DNA of 64,000 nucleotides, taken from the NCBI RefSeq assembly GCF_000014965.1, contig NC_008554.1, positions 3,708,001 through 3,772,000 of the forward strand, given 5' to 3'. Below are positions 17,355-26,209 of this stretch, in pieces. This stretch comes from Syntrophobacter fumaroxidans MPOB. GTDB lineage: Bacteria; Desulfobacterota; Syntrophobacteria; Syntrophobacterales; Syntrophobacteraceae. Below the pieces are notes generated by a model. The model did not search any database. It worked only from the letters and a program-made list of their open reading frames with translations, and was not told the origin of the DNA. Both the position numbers and the translations under genes were made by a program. The first letter of the stretch is position 1. Every line of letters begins with the position of its first letter.

Positions 17355-17923
17355 TCCCGAAGCCACCAGTGGTCGTGTCCCTTGAACCACCAGTCTGCCG
17401 AGTCGGTGCGCAGGATTTCGGCGCCCAGTCGCTTGCCGATGTCCGTCTTCAGCCGTTTGAGCGCGAAGTGAATCCACTGGCGCGCGTAGGTGTTGCCGAG
17501 GTCGTGCTGTTCCTTGAGCTCCAGGATGAGGTCCAACTGATCGGCATCATGCACCAGCTTCGACGCCTCCGTCTCCTCGTCGCGATATTCCTTCAGCAGC
17601 TCCCGGTATTCGGACCCGAACGGCAAAGTCGAGGCAAGATCGTTGACGGCTGAGGTCTCATCGGGAACGACATACTGCTTGTTGACATAGTTGAGGTCGC
17701 CCGTCCGGGCCTCGGGGACGTCGTGAAAGAGGCACAGAAGGACGACCTTGTACCGGTCGGGATGATCGGTGAGCGTGGCGAGGGTGTAGCCGATCATGGC
17801 CACCCGGTATGAATGCTCCGCAACGGATTCCTTGCCGGAACCGAGAAACTGGAACCCTGAACGGGGGGTTTTCTTGAGCATTCCCAGCTCGAAGAAGAAA
17901 TGAACGATGTCCTTGTGATTCAA
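17342..17923 (-). CDS. HD-domain phosphohydrolase (YfbR-like)
   Basis: The 193-residue product has the metal-binding HD pattern: histidine in VAEHSYR, HD in CLFHDVPEARTGD, and a late aspartate in HDADQLD. This arrangement is that of 5'-deoxynucleotidase YfbR and related HD hydrolases that dephosphorylate nucleotides in the cytoplasm. The start is a TTG with AAAGGAAA upstream at good spacing; the next ATG lies 14 codons in. The exact substrate is inferred from family only. Confidence 0.85.
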   Translation of the reverse strand: MNHKDIVHFFFELGMLKKTPRSGFQFLGSGKESVAEHSYRVAMIGYTLATLTDHPDRYKVVLLCLFHDVPEARTGDLNYVNKQYVVPDETSAVNDLASTLPFGSEYRELLKEYRDEETEASKLVHDADQLDLILELKEQHDLGNTYARQWIHFALKRLKTDIGKRLGAEILRTDSADWWFKGHDHWWLRDQEE

Positions 17924-18092
17924 TGTGCGTGTTTCCTTTCCAATCGGTCGATGGATGCGCGGTTTTGGCCGCCTGCCCTCCGGGGCTGCTCTGTGCGGGA
18001 ATCAGACTAGTCGAACCGGTTTCCGCGGGCAAACCAATTCGACAAGGGCGCCTCGAAATTTCATCGTTTTAGCTTTTCATCGGGTTTCGGTT

Positions 18093-18114
18093 ACTATATA
18101 CTATATACTATATA
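18093..18114 (+). repeat. three tandem 7-bp repeats (ACTATAT) before ilvN
   Basis: ACTATAT occurs three times head to tail (18093-18099, 18100-18106, 18107-18113). Each copy creates a TATACT-like -10 hexamer. The array ends about 60 bases before the first ilvN. It is probably part of that operon's promoter, and copy number could alter promoter spacing. Confidence 0.65.
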
Positions 18115-18172
18115 GCTCGTTTAATCGCATGTACCTTGATTAAGGTGTCGGATCGAGGAGGTTTCGGGACGG

Positions 18173-18691
18173 ATGAAACACACCCTTTCGGTTCTCGTGG
18201 AAAACAGTCCCGGTGTCCTGACCCGGGTCGCCGGCTTGTTTGCCCGGCGGGGATTCAACATCGACAGCCTGGCGGTCGGCCGTACCGAGCGAAACGATGT
18301 GTCCAGGATGACCATCGTGGTCGAGGGCGATCACCATTACATCGAGCAGGTCACCAAGCAGCTCCATAAGCTGATCGACGTCATCAAGATCAGCGACATC
18401 ACCACCGATGAATACGTCGATCGGGAACTGGTGATGGTCAAGGTGGCGGCCGAGCCCAGCCAGCGGGTGGAAATCATGCACATCGCCGGTATCTTCCGGG
18501 CGCGGGTGGTCGATCTGGCCCGCAAGACCATAACGTTCGAGTGTACCGGGACCGAGGGGAAGATCAATGCCTTCGAGGAGTCCTTGCGCCCGTACGGGAT
18601 CAAGGAACTGGTTCGGACCGGGAAGGTTGCCATGTTGCGCGGCGCAAGGTTCGTCAGCGTGGACGGCGGATCGAAGGAGATAGAGTCTTAG
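18173..18691 (+). CDS. ilvN: acetolactate synthase regulatory subunit (first set)
   Basis: The 172-residue small subunit binds valine-type effectors through an N-terminal ACT domain (VLVENSPGVLTRVAGLFARR) and activates the large subunit encoded next. The C-terminal half is the usual ALS small-subunit domain (VDLARKTITFECTG). GAGGAGG lies upstream of the ATG. It precedes ilvB by 39 bases, the reverse of the usual large-small order. The upstream region carries the heptamer repeat at 18093. Confidence 0.95.
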   Translation: MKHTLSVLVENSPGVLTRVAGLFARRGFNIDSLAVGRTERNDVSRMTIVVEGDHHYIEQVTKQLHKLIDVIKISDITTDEYVDRELVMVKVAAEPSQRVEIMHIAGIFRARVVDLARKTITFECTGTEGKINAFEESLRPYGIKELVRTGKVAMLRGARFVSVDGGSKEIES

Positions 18692-18730
18692 GGCCGGCTG
18701 CGGAAGGGCTGGTGCGGCCCCGGTCCGCAC

Positions 18731-20416
18731 ATGGGAGGTATGGTTTTGGAGATCACCGTTGCAGAAGCGTTGATAAAGTGCCTCGAAAAGGAAAACGTGG
18801 AGGTGGTGTTCGGCTATCCGGGAGGGGCGATCCTGCCGGTCTACGATGCTTTGTACCATTCTTCGCGTATCAGGCACGTGCTGGTGAGGCACGAGCAGGG
18901 AGCGGTGCACGCCGCTGACGGATACGCAAGGGTCACCGGCCGGGTGGGGGTTTGCGTGGCCACCTCGGGGCCGGGGGCCACCAACCTGGTCACCGGGATT
19001 GCCAACGCGTACATGGATTCCATACCCCTTGTGGTTTTCACCGGCCAGGTTCCCACCAGTCAAATCGGCACGGACGCCTTTCAGGAGGTGGACATATTCG
19101 GCATCACCATGCCGGTCACCAAGCACAACTACCTGGTAAAGGATCCCCAGAGGCTGCCGGCCATCGTGAAGAACGCTTTCCATATCGCCTCCACGGGACG
19201 TCCGGGTCCGGTGCTGGTCGATTTGCCCAAAGACGTGGCGCAGAGCGTGATTTCGTTCAAGTACCCGGGCACGGTGCGGCTGCGCGGGTACAAGCCGACG
19301 TACCGCGGGCACCCCGCGAAGATCGGTGAGATCGCGGAACTGATCCGCAAATCCAAACGACCGGTGATTTACGCCGGGGGTGGGATCGTCACCTCGGATG
19401 CGGCCGGGGAGCTGCTCCAGCTGGCGGAGACCATTTCCGCTCCGGTGACCAACACTTTCATGGGACTGGCCGGTTTTCCCGGGGACCACCCGCTCTTTCT
19501 CGGAATGCTCGGCTTGCACGGGACGCGTTACGCGAATCTGGCCATCACCGAATGCGACCTGCTGATCGGCCTCGGAGCGCGGTTTGACGACCGCGTCACC
19601 ATGAACATCAATGCCTTCGCCCCTCAGGCTACGGTCATTCACATCGACATCGACCCTGCCGAGATCGGCAAGATCGTCAACGTGCACGTGCCCCTGGTGG
19701 GAGACGTGAAGACGGTGCTCCAGTCGCTTTTGCCGCAGCTGGAAAAGACGGATCGCTCGGCCTGGCTGGCCCGCATACGGGAGCTCAAGGAGCAGCATCC
19801 CCTTTCGTACAGCCGGGAAGGCGGCCTGAAACCCCAGTTCATCATCGAACAGCTGTGGGCCTGCACGCGGGGGAACGCTATTGTGGCCACGGACGTCGGC
19901 CAGCACCAGATGTGGGTGGCTCAGTACTACCGTTTCAAGTCCCCCCGCACGCTGATTTCCTCGGGGGGACTGGGGTGCATGGGGTTCGGCCTTCCCGCGG
20001 CCATCGGCGCGAGCATTGGTCGGCCGAACGCGAAGGTTGTGCTGGTGACCGGCGACGGCAGTATCCAGATGACCATGCAGGAGTTGGGCACCATGATCGA
20101 ACAGGGTGTGCCGGCCAAGATCATCATCCTGAACAACCATGCCCTCGGCATGGTGCGGCAGTTGCAAGAGTTTTACTGCGAAGGCCGTTACATGTCGGTC
20201 AATTTCCGGTTCCACCCGGATTTTGAAACGTTGGCCAAAGCCTATGGAATTCCCGGGCACACGCTGCGAACGGAAGAGGAGGTGACTTCCCGGCTTCCGG
20301 GGATAATTGAGGCCCCCGGAGCGGCCATTGTCAACTGCCTGGTCGCAGCCGAAGAAAACGTATCGCCCATGGTACTTGCCGGAAAAGGGATCCACGAGGC
20401 GATCGACTGCTCCTGA
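18731..20416 (+). CDS. ilvB: acetolactate synthase large subunit (first set)
   Basis: The 561-residue thiamine-diphosphate enzyme condenses two pyruvates, or pyruvate and 2-oxobutyrate, as the first common step to valine, leucine and isoleucine. It shows the catalytic glutamate in RHEQGAVHAADGYAR, the GDGSIQ...ILNN cofactor motif, and FAD-domain features (GARFDDR). Three starts are possible: ATG 18731, ATG 18740 and TTG 18746. The only Shine-Dalgarno, GGGAGGT at 18733-18739, has proper spacing only for the TTG, so the real product may begin MEITVAEAL. Confidence 0.95.
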   Translation: MGGMVLEITVAEALIKCLEKENVEVVFGYPGGAILPVYDALYHSSRIRHVLVRHEQGAVHAADGYARVTGRVGVCVATSGPGATNLVTGIANAYMDSIPLVVFTGQVPTSQIGTDAFQEVDIFGITMPVTKHNYLVKDPQRLPAIVKNAFHIASTGRPGPVLVDLPKDVAQSVISFKYPGTVRLRGYKPTYRGHPAKIGEIAELIRKSKRPVIYAGGGIVTSDAAGELLQLAETISAPVTNTFMGLAGFPGDHPLFLGMLGLHGTRYANLAITECDLLIGLGARFDDRVTMNINAFAPQATVIHIDIDPAEIGKIVNVHVPLVGDVKTVLQSLLPQLEKTDRSAWLARIRELKEQHPLSYSREGGLKPQFIIEQLWACTRGNAIVATDVGQHQMWVAQYYRFKSPRTLISSGGLGCMGFGLPAAIGASIGRPNAKVVLVTGDGSIQMTMQELGTMIEQGVPAKIIILNNHALGMVRQLQEFYCEGRYMSVNFRFHPDFETLAKAYGIPGHTLRTEEEVTSRLPGIIEAPGAAIVNCLVAAEENVSPMVLAGKGIHEAIDCS

Positions 20417-20884
20417 TCGAAGGAGGATTTTCAGCCCGAGGAAGGGGACCGGAAAGCTCGAACGGCCTGTCCGGGCCGGAATTGCAGCGAGTGACTTTCC
20501 ACGCGGTTTTGCGGTTCGATCGGAGAGACGAAGGGGGCCAGCGGTTTTGGGGTCCATTCGAACCCCGTCGTTCTCCTCCAATCTCCAAGCCAGCGCTCAC
20601 GGACTTCCTCCCGTTCATTGCCTCTCCCCAGGTACGGGTATGAGATCGTCGCCGGTTCACAGTCCGCAGCGACTGAAAGCCGCGGACCCGGACGCGGCCC
20701 GGAATCATCGTCCGTTCGAAGAGTACGGACCGTTGACAGGGTGTGACATGTCACGTACAATCACCCGTCTATCTCATGAAAATTGCTTCGATTTAGTTGT
20801 GTCGATGCGTCGCCGCCCGAGATGGAGCGGGGCAGTCGATCAGCTCTTGATTTTCGGAGTCAATCCATCATTATAAGGACCTTT
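20417..20884 (+). other. intergenic leader between the two ALS gene sets
   Basis: These 468 bases hold a strong promoter at 20733-20761 and the ribosome site AAGGACC before the second ilvB. The first 300 bases show no gene and no recognised T-box or leader peptide. Confidence 0.5.
20733..20761 (+). promoter_or_regulatory. sigma70 promoter with palindromic operator, second ilv operon
   Basis: TTGACA (20733-20738) and TACAAT (20756-20761) are separated by exactly 17 bases. The spacer contains the perfect 12-bp palindrome GTGACATGTCAC at 20743-20754, placed where a bound regulator would block RNA polymerase. It lies about 120 bases upstream of ilvB-ilvN-ilvC. The regulator is not identifiable. 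Confidence 0.75.
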
Positions 20885-22603
20885 ATGAAAATGCGGGGAG
20901 CTCAGATATTTTTCGAGTGCTTGAAGAAGGAAGGGGTCGAGGTCATCTTCGGTTTCCCCGGCGGGGCAGTGCTCGACATATACCACGAGATGCCAAAGCA
21001 CAATATTCGGCACATCCTGGTGCGCCACGAACAGGGTGCCGCTCACATGGCCGACGGTTACGCCAGGGCGAGCGGACGCGTCGGTGTGTGCCTGGTTACC
21101 TCCGGCCCGGGCGCCACCAACACGGTCACCGGCGTCGCCACCGCGTACATGGATTCCGTCCCCATGGTGGTCTTTACCGGGCAGGTGCCGACGCCGCTTA
21201 TCGGCGACGATGCCTTCCAGGAAGTGGACATCATCGGCATTACACGTCCGTGCACGAAGCACAGCTACCTCGTGCGCAACGTCAACGACATGTCCCGGGT
21301 GATTCGCGAGGCGTTTTACCTGGCGCGCACGGGGCGGCCCGGTCCGGTTGTGGTCGACCTGCCCAAGGACGTGATCCAGGCCTCCACCGACTTCAAGTAT
21401 CCCAAGAAGGTGGACCTTCCCGGCTACCGTCCCACGGTCGAAGCCCATTCCGGGCAGGTAAAGCGGGCGTACGAGGTTTTGAGGAAGGCCAAATCGCCGC
21501 TCATCTTCGCGGGAGGCGGTATCATCATTTCGGATTCATCGCAGGAGTTGATCAGGATAGCCGACCTGATCCAGGCCCCGGTGACCTGCTCGCTCATGGG
21601 CCTTGGCTGTTTTCCGGCCGGGATTGCCGACGCCAAAGGCCGGCGGCGGCCCAATCCGCTCTGGCTGGGTATGGTGGGGATGCACGGCACCTACCAGGCG
21701 AACATGGCGATATCCCAGGCCGATGTGATCTTCGGCGTCGGCGTGCGCTTCGACGACCGTGTCACCGGCAAGATCAGCGAGTTTGCGCCGAAGGCCAAAA
21801 TCATACACATTGACGTCGACCCGTCGAGCATCAGCAAGAACGTGGTGGTTGACGTTCCCATTGTGGGCGACTGCAAGAATGCGCTCCAGCAGTTGATCCG
21901 GTTGTTCGAAGGCGAACCCCTGGAAGGTGTTTCCGACGTGCGACGCCCTTGGTTCGATCAGATCAACGCATGGAAAAAAGGACATCCGCTCACTTATGTT
22001 CAGGGAAACGAGCTCATAAAGCCCCAATACGTCATTGAAAAAATCTGGGAGCTCACCGGCGGCGATGCCATCATCACGACGGAAGTGGGCCAGCACCAGA
22101 TGTGGACCGCCCAGTTCTTCGAATTCGACCGCCCGCGCTCCCTGCTGACCTCCGGAGGCCTGGGAACGATGGGCTACGGGTTTCCGGCCGCCATCGGCGC
22201 GCAGATGGCCTTCCCCGACAGGCTCGTCATCGACATTGCGGGAGACGGGAGCATCCAGATGAACATCCAGGAGCTTTGTACGGCCGTCTGCAATGACATC
22301 CCGGTGAAAGTGGCGATCCTCAACAATCTCTACCTGGGATTGCCCCGCCAATGGCAGGAGCTTTTCTACGAGAAGAACTACACGGGGTCCTGCATGGAAG
22401 GCTCTCCGGATTTCGTGAAGCTCGCCGAGGCCTACGGAGCGATTGGGCTGAGGGCCAATAAGCCCGAAGAAGTCGAGCCGGTTCTGCGGGAAGCTTTCAA
22501 GATCAGAAAGCCTGTACTGATGGACTTCCTCGTGTCGCGGGAAGAAGGCGTTTACCCCATAGTCCCGCCCGGAAAGAGCATAACCGAGATGCTTCTGGCG
22601 TAG
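20885..22603 (+). CDS. ilvB: acetolactate synthase large subunit (second set)
   Basis: The 572-residue protein is a full-length paralogue of the first large subunit, with the RHEQGAAHMADGYAR glutamate motif, GVRFDDRVTGK and GDGSIQMNIQEL...ILNN. Compared with the first copy it carries a short charged insertion (ADAKGRRRPN) near residue 250. The start beginning MKMRGAQ has AAGGACC upstream; an earlier ATG at 20783 gives an atypical N-terminus. It heads an ilvB-ilvN-ilvC operon from the promoter at 20733. Confidence 0.96.
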   Translation: MKMRGAQIFFECLKKEGVEVIFGFPGGAVLDIYHEMPKHNIRHILVRHEQGAAHMADGYARASGRVGVCLVTSGPGATNTVTGVATAYMDSVPMVVFTGQVPTPLIGDDAFQEVDIIGITRPCTKHSYLVRNVNDMSRVIREAFYLARTGRPGPVVVDLPKDVIQASTDFKYPKKVDLPGYRPTVEAHSGQVKRAYEVLRKAKSPLIFAGGGIIISDSSQELIRIADLIQAPVTCSLMGLGCFPAGIADAKGRRRPNPLWLGMVGMHGTYQANMAISQADVIFGVGVRFDDRVTGKISEFAPKAKIIHIDVDPSSISKNVVVDVPIVGDCKNALQQLIRLFEGEPLEGVSDVRRPWFDQINAWKKGHPLTYVQGNELIKPQYVIEKIWELTGGDAIITTEVGQHQMWTAQFFEFDRPRSLLTSGGLGTMGYGFPAAIGAQMAFPDRLVIDIAGDGSIQMNIQELCTAVCNDIPVKVAILNNLYLGLPRQWQELFYEKNYTGSCMEGSPDFVKLAEAYGAIGLRANKPEEVEPVLREAFKIRKPVLMDFLVSREEGVYPIVPPGKSITEMLLA

Positions 22604-22641
22604 CTTCCCACGGCTCGACGAAAGCATCAGGAGGGAATCAA

Positions 22642-23142
22642 GTGATAATCAGCGAAAAGCAGAGGTACACCATAGGCATACTGGTGCAGAACGTACCGGG
22701 AGTTCTGGCTCGGGTGGTGGGATTGTTCAGCGGCAGGGGCTACAACATCGAGACCGTTACCGCGGCCGAAACCCATGAACCCGGCCTTACCCGCATCACC
22801 CTGGTGACGACCGGGGACGAGCGCGTACTGTCTCAGATCGTCAAGCAGTTGAACAAGCTGATCAACGTCATCAAGGTGTATGATTTCTCGGAAACGGAGT
22901 TCGTCGATCGTGAGATGGCGATTATCAAGGTGCGGGCGGAACCGCCGACCAGGGCCGAAGTCCTGCGCATCGTGGATATTTTTCGGGCCAAGGTGGTTGA
23001 CGTCAGTCCTCACTTCTATACGCTTGAGGTTACCGGCAACGAGAGCAAGATCCAGGCGATCATGGAACTGCTCGGCCAGATCGGTATAGTGGAAGTGGCC
23101 CGCACCGGGAAAGCGGCGCTGGCCCGAAGCAAGAAACATTGA
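22642..23142 (+). CDS. ilvN: acetolactate synthase regulatory subunit (second set)
   Basis: The 166-residue small subunit has an N-terminal ACT domain (ILVQNVPGVLARVVGLFSGR) and the standard C-terminal domain. The start is GTG with AGGAGGG upstream. It lies 38 bases after its ilvB partner and 129 bases before ilvC. It is clearly related to, but distinct from, the other IlvN, so each probably partners its own large subunit. Confidence 0.96.
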   Translation: MIISEKQRYTIGILVQNVPGVLARVVGLFSGRGYNIETVTAAETHEPGLTRITLVTTGDERVLSQIVKQLNKLINVIKVYDFSETEFVDREMAIIKVRAEPPTRAEVLRIVDIFRAKVVDVSPHFYTLEVTGNESKIQAIMELLGQIGIVEVARTGKAALARSKKH

Positions 23143-23271
23143 CCCTGCAACTGAGGAAGCTCACGGCTCACTGTGCCGAGGCCTGCTTCGGGGCGGTCCG
23201 GCCCGCCGAGCGAGAGGGGGCCGGGCGTCGCGCGCCGGGAGCCGTGAATCACAAAACCAAGGAGTGTCGGT

Positions 23272-24273
23272 ATGCGGATTTATTACGAGGCGGATGCGGA
23301 TCTGAATGTACTTCGTGGGAAGAAGGTCGCCGTGGTCGGCTACGGCAGCCAGGGACATGCCCAGGCGCAGAACCTGCGCGACAGCGGTGTCGAGGTCGTG
23401 GTGAGCGACCGGGCGGGCAGTGAGAATTTCGAAAAGGCGAAGGAAGACGGTTTCTCCCCCGTTTCGGCCAAGGAAGCTGCGGCAGCCTGCGAAATCGTGC
23501 AGATCCTCACCGAGGATCACGTTCAGGCGCAGTTGTACCGGCAGGAAGTGGGGCCCGCCATGAAAGCAGGGGAAACGCTTCTTTTTTCGCACGGTTTCAA
23601 CATCCATTACGGTCAGATCGTTCCGCCCAAGGATATCAACGTGGTCATGGTGGCTCCCAAGGGACCCGGCCACCTGGTGCGCAGCGAATACGTGCGGGGA
23701 GCCGGGGTTCCCGCCCTGGTGGCGGTTCAGCAGGACGCCTCGGGCAATGCACTGCAGATCGCGCTCGCTTATGCCAAGGGCATCGGCGCCACTCGCGCGG
23801 GTGTCCTGGAGACCACGTTCAAAGAAGAAACCGAAACCGACCTGTTCGGGGAGCAGGCCGTGCTGTGTGGCGGCGTGTCCGAGCTCATCAAGGCGGGATT
23901 CGACACTCTGGTGGAAGCCGGGTACCAGCCCGAAATCGCTTTTTTCGAGTGCATGCACGAGCTGAAGCTGATCGTGGATTTGATCTACCGGGGCGGTCTG
24001 GCCTACATGCGCTATTCGGTCAGCGATACCGCCGAATACGGGGATCTCAGCCGCGGCAAGCGGATCATCACCGCGGAGACGCGCGCCGAAATGAAGCGGA
24101 TCCTCGAAGAAGTCCAGTCAGGGGATTTCGCCCGTGAATGGATTCTGGAGAATATGGCGGGAAGGCCCATGTTTCGGACCACTCGCGAGCGTGAGAAGAA
24201 ACTCCTGGTGGAGGATGTCGGGGCGAAGCTGCGTTCCATGATGCCGTTCCTCGATGCCGTGAAGATGATTTGA
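23272..24273 (+). CDS. ilvC: ketol-acid reductoisomerase
   Basis: The 333-residue class I enzyme isomerises and reduces acetolactate or acetohydroxybutyrate with NADPH and Mg2+. Landmarks are the nucleotide motif [13 protein letters not shown], the metal-binding [12 protein letters not shown] segment, and the C-terminal knot domain. AGGAG precedes the ATG. It is last in the second ilv operon; a terminator-like hairpin follows. Confidence 0.97.
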   Translation: MRIYYEADADLNVLRGKKVAVVGYGSQGHAQAQNLRDSGVEVVVSDRAGSENFEKAKEDGFSPVSAKEAAAACEIVQILTEDHVQAQLYRQEVGPAMKAGETLLFSHGFNIHYGQIVPPKDINVVMVAPKGPGHLVRSEYVRGAGVPALVAVQQDASGNALQIALAYAKGIGATRAGVLETTFKEETETDLFGEQAVLCGGVSELIKAGFDTLVEAGYQPEIAFFECMHELKLIVDLIYRGGLAYMRYSVSDTAEYGDLSRGKRIITAETRAEMKRILEEVQSGDFAREWILENMAGRPMFRTTREREKKLLVEDVGAKLRSMMPFLDAVKMI

Positions 24274-24284
24274 TCGACGACCGG

Positions 24285-24331
24285 AAGCCGCTCCCTCCCA
24301 TGGATGGATCATGTGCGGGGGAGCGGCTTTT
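24285..24331 (+). terminator. intrinsic terminator after ilvC
   Basis: AAGCCGCTCCC (24285-24295) pairs with GGGAGCGGCTT (24319-24329), and the run TTTT ends the structure. The 23-base loop is long and the T-run short, so termination may be partial, leaving some read-through into psd. Confidence 0.6.
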
Positions 24332-24403
24332 GCCGTTGACCTGAGGAGCCCCGGGGGCCGTATCGACCATTGCGGGCCTGCCGGAGAGGGGTGGAATACT
24401 CAC

Positions 24404-25069
24404 TTGGATCGCACGGACTTTCGACAGAAATCGGCACACATTCCGGTGGCGCGGGAAGGGGTTCCGTTCATTGTTGCGGGGATGTTCGTCACCTTTGTTG
24501 CCGCGATTTTGGGATGTTCGTTCCTTGCCTGGGTTCTGACGGCGGTGACTTTACTCGTTGGGCATTTTTTCCGCGATCCCGAGCGGGTGGCCATGGCGGG
24601 CGATCGAGAACTGGTCTCCTGCGCCGACGGGAAGGTGATCGCCATCGACAGGGTAGAGTCGGCGCGGTTCATCCCGGGACCGCGTCTGCGGATCAGCATT
24701 TTCATGTCCGTGTTCGATGTTCATGTGAATCGCATTCCCTGTTCGGGGATCGTTCGGGGTGTGTGCTATCAGAAAGGACGCTTTCTTGCGGCGAATCGAG
24801 CCGCAGCCGGCCGGGAGAACGAACAGAACTGGCTCTGGATTCGGACCGATGAGGGAGCCGACATCGTTCTGACGCAGGTCGCCGGGCTCATTGCCCGCCG
24901 GATCGTGTGCTGGCCGGGCGCCGACGACAAGGTGGTCAGGGGGGAGCGTTTCGGGATGATTCGCTTCGGGTCGCGCATGGATGTCTACGTTCCGGAAGAC
25001 AGTGAGTTCCTGGTGTCTCGCGGGCAGCACGTCTACGGGGGAGAAACCGCCTTATGTCGCCTGAAATAA
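24404..25069 (+). CDS. psd: phosphatidylserine decarboxylase proenzyme
   Basis: The enzyme converts phosphatidylserine to phosphatidylethanolamine at the membrane. The 221-residue product is of the short bacterial type: two membrane helices near the N-terminus, the FMSVFDVHVNR active-site histidine segment, and the self-cleavage Gly-Ser in RFGSRMDVY that yields the pyruvoyl group. The TTG start at 24404 was chosen for family length; the longer upstream frame is not family-like. It overlaps pssA by 16 bases, so the pair is translationally linked. Confidence 0.92.
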   Translation: MDRTDFRQKSAHIPVAREGVPFIVAGMFVTFVAAILGCSFLAWVLTAVTLLVGHFFRDPERVAMAGDRELVSCADGKVIAIDRVESARFIPGPRLRISIFMSVFDVHVNRIPCSGIVRGVCYQKGRFLAANRAAAGRENEQNWLWIRTDEGADIVLTQVAGLIARRIVCWPGADDKVVRGERFGMIRFGSRMDVYVPEDSEFLVSRGQHVYGGETALCRLK

Positions 25070-25917
25070 AGAGGCGGCGCCCGAGGAAGCGCAAGTGGCG
25101 CCGATTCAGGGAAGGTGAAGTGGCCAGGGGCACTTATATCGTGCCGAATCTCTTCACCACGGCCAACCTGTTCAGCGGCTTTTTCGGCATCGTGAGCGCC
25201 ATCGACGCACACTTCGACAGGGCCGCCATAGCGATTCTGGTTTCGTGCGTGTTCGACATCCTGGACGGAAAGGTGGCCCGGTTCACGCGGGCAACCAGCC
25301 GTTTCGGCGTCGAATACGATTCTCTTGCGGATCTGGTGGCCTTCGGCGTGACCCCGGCCCTGTTGATGTACCTGTGGGCCCTTCGGCCTTTCGGACGACT
25401 CGGCTGGCTGGCCGCCTTTGTTTTCGTGGCCTGCGGAGCCCTGCGGCTGGCCAGATTCAACGTGCAGACGGAAACCGCGAGCAAGAAATACTTCGTGGGT
25501 TTGCCGATTCCCGGTGCGGCGAGCGTCGTGGCGACCACCCTGCTGTTCATCGAGGTGCTGGAGATCACGCTGCCGCCGTCCGGAGGGGTCCTCCTGCTCG
25601 TGGCCACGTACATCCTCGGTTTCCTGATGGTCAGCACGGTCCCCTACAACAGCTTCAAAGATTTTGAAATCGTCAAGGCCAAACCCATCACGGTTCTGTT
25701 CGTGGCTGTTCTCGGGCTGACGATCGTGGCCGTCAACCCCGGCCTGATGCTCTTCCTGATGCTTATGGTCTACCTCGTATCGGGACCGGTCCGCTATGTC
25801 ATATGGCGTCTCAAGGGAAAACCCGGTACGCCGGTGGTCGAGCCGCCCAAGTCGGTGGAGGCCGCGGAGGAGGGCCCCGGGCAACCGGCGCCCGCCGAAG
25901 AACAGTCTCAAACCTGA
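25054..25917 (+). CDS. pssA: CDP-diacylglycerol-serine O-phosphatidyltransferase
   Basis: The 287-residue membrane enzyme makes phosphatidylserine, the substrate of the Psd encoded just before it. The CDP-alcohol phosphotransferase signature is complete: DGKVARFTRATSRFGVEYD with the trailing D of SLAD. Several hydrophobic helices follow, with a very basic N-terminus (KRRRPRKRKWRR) and an acidic, proline-rich C-terminus. Psd-pssA inside a branched-chain amino-acid cluster is a known arrangement in Desulfobacterota. Confidence 0.95.
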   Translation: MSPEIKRRRPRKRKWRRFREGEVARGTYIVPNLFTTANLFSGFFGIVSAIDAHFDRAAIAILVSCVFDILDGKVARFTRATSRFGVEYDSLADLVAFGVTPALLMYLWALRPFGRLGWLAAFVFVACGALRLARFNVQTETASKKYFVGLPIPGAASVVATTLLFIEVLEITLPPSGGVLLLVATYILGFLMVSTVPYNSFKDFEIVKAKPITVLFVAVLGLTIVAVNPGLMLFLMLMVYLVSGPVRYVIWRLKGKPGTPVVEPPKSVEAAEEGPGQPAPAEEQSQT

Positions 25918-26209
25918 CCGACGGTCAACCGGCTGATTGTGGTGGAGCGGGTGCAGGGACGGTTCGAGCGACGCCGAGCCCGGGGTTTTCCTGCGCCGGA
26001 ACCGGCTGATTGCCGGGGTTCGCCGTGCCGGTCCCGTCCTGTGGCTGTGACCGCCTCGGATTACCCGGGGAATGCATGAAAAGTGCGTCTGCGGGTGGAG
26101 TATTCGGCTGAAAGCCGATCAACAACATGGGCTCGAGAACCTTGACTTGCCCGCGCCTGCGAGGTGCCGGACATTTTCCCGGGGGATCGAGCAAGAGGTG
26201 AAGAGAACC

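Noticed and set aside
18140-20581. 813-codon minus-strand open frame across ilvN-ilvB
   Set aside because: It is antisense to two unmistakable enzymes and has no family features.
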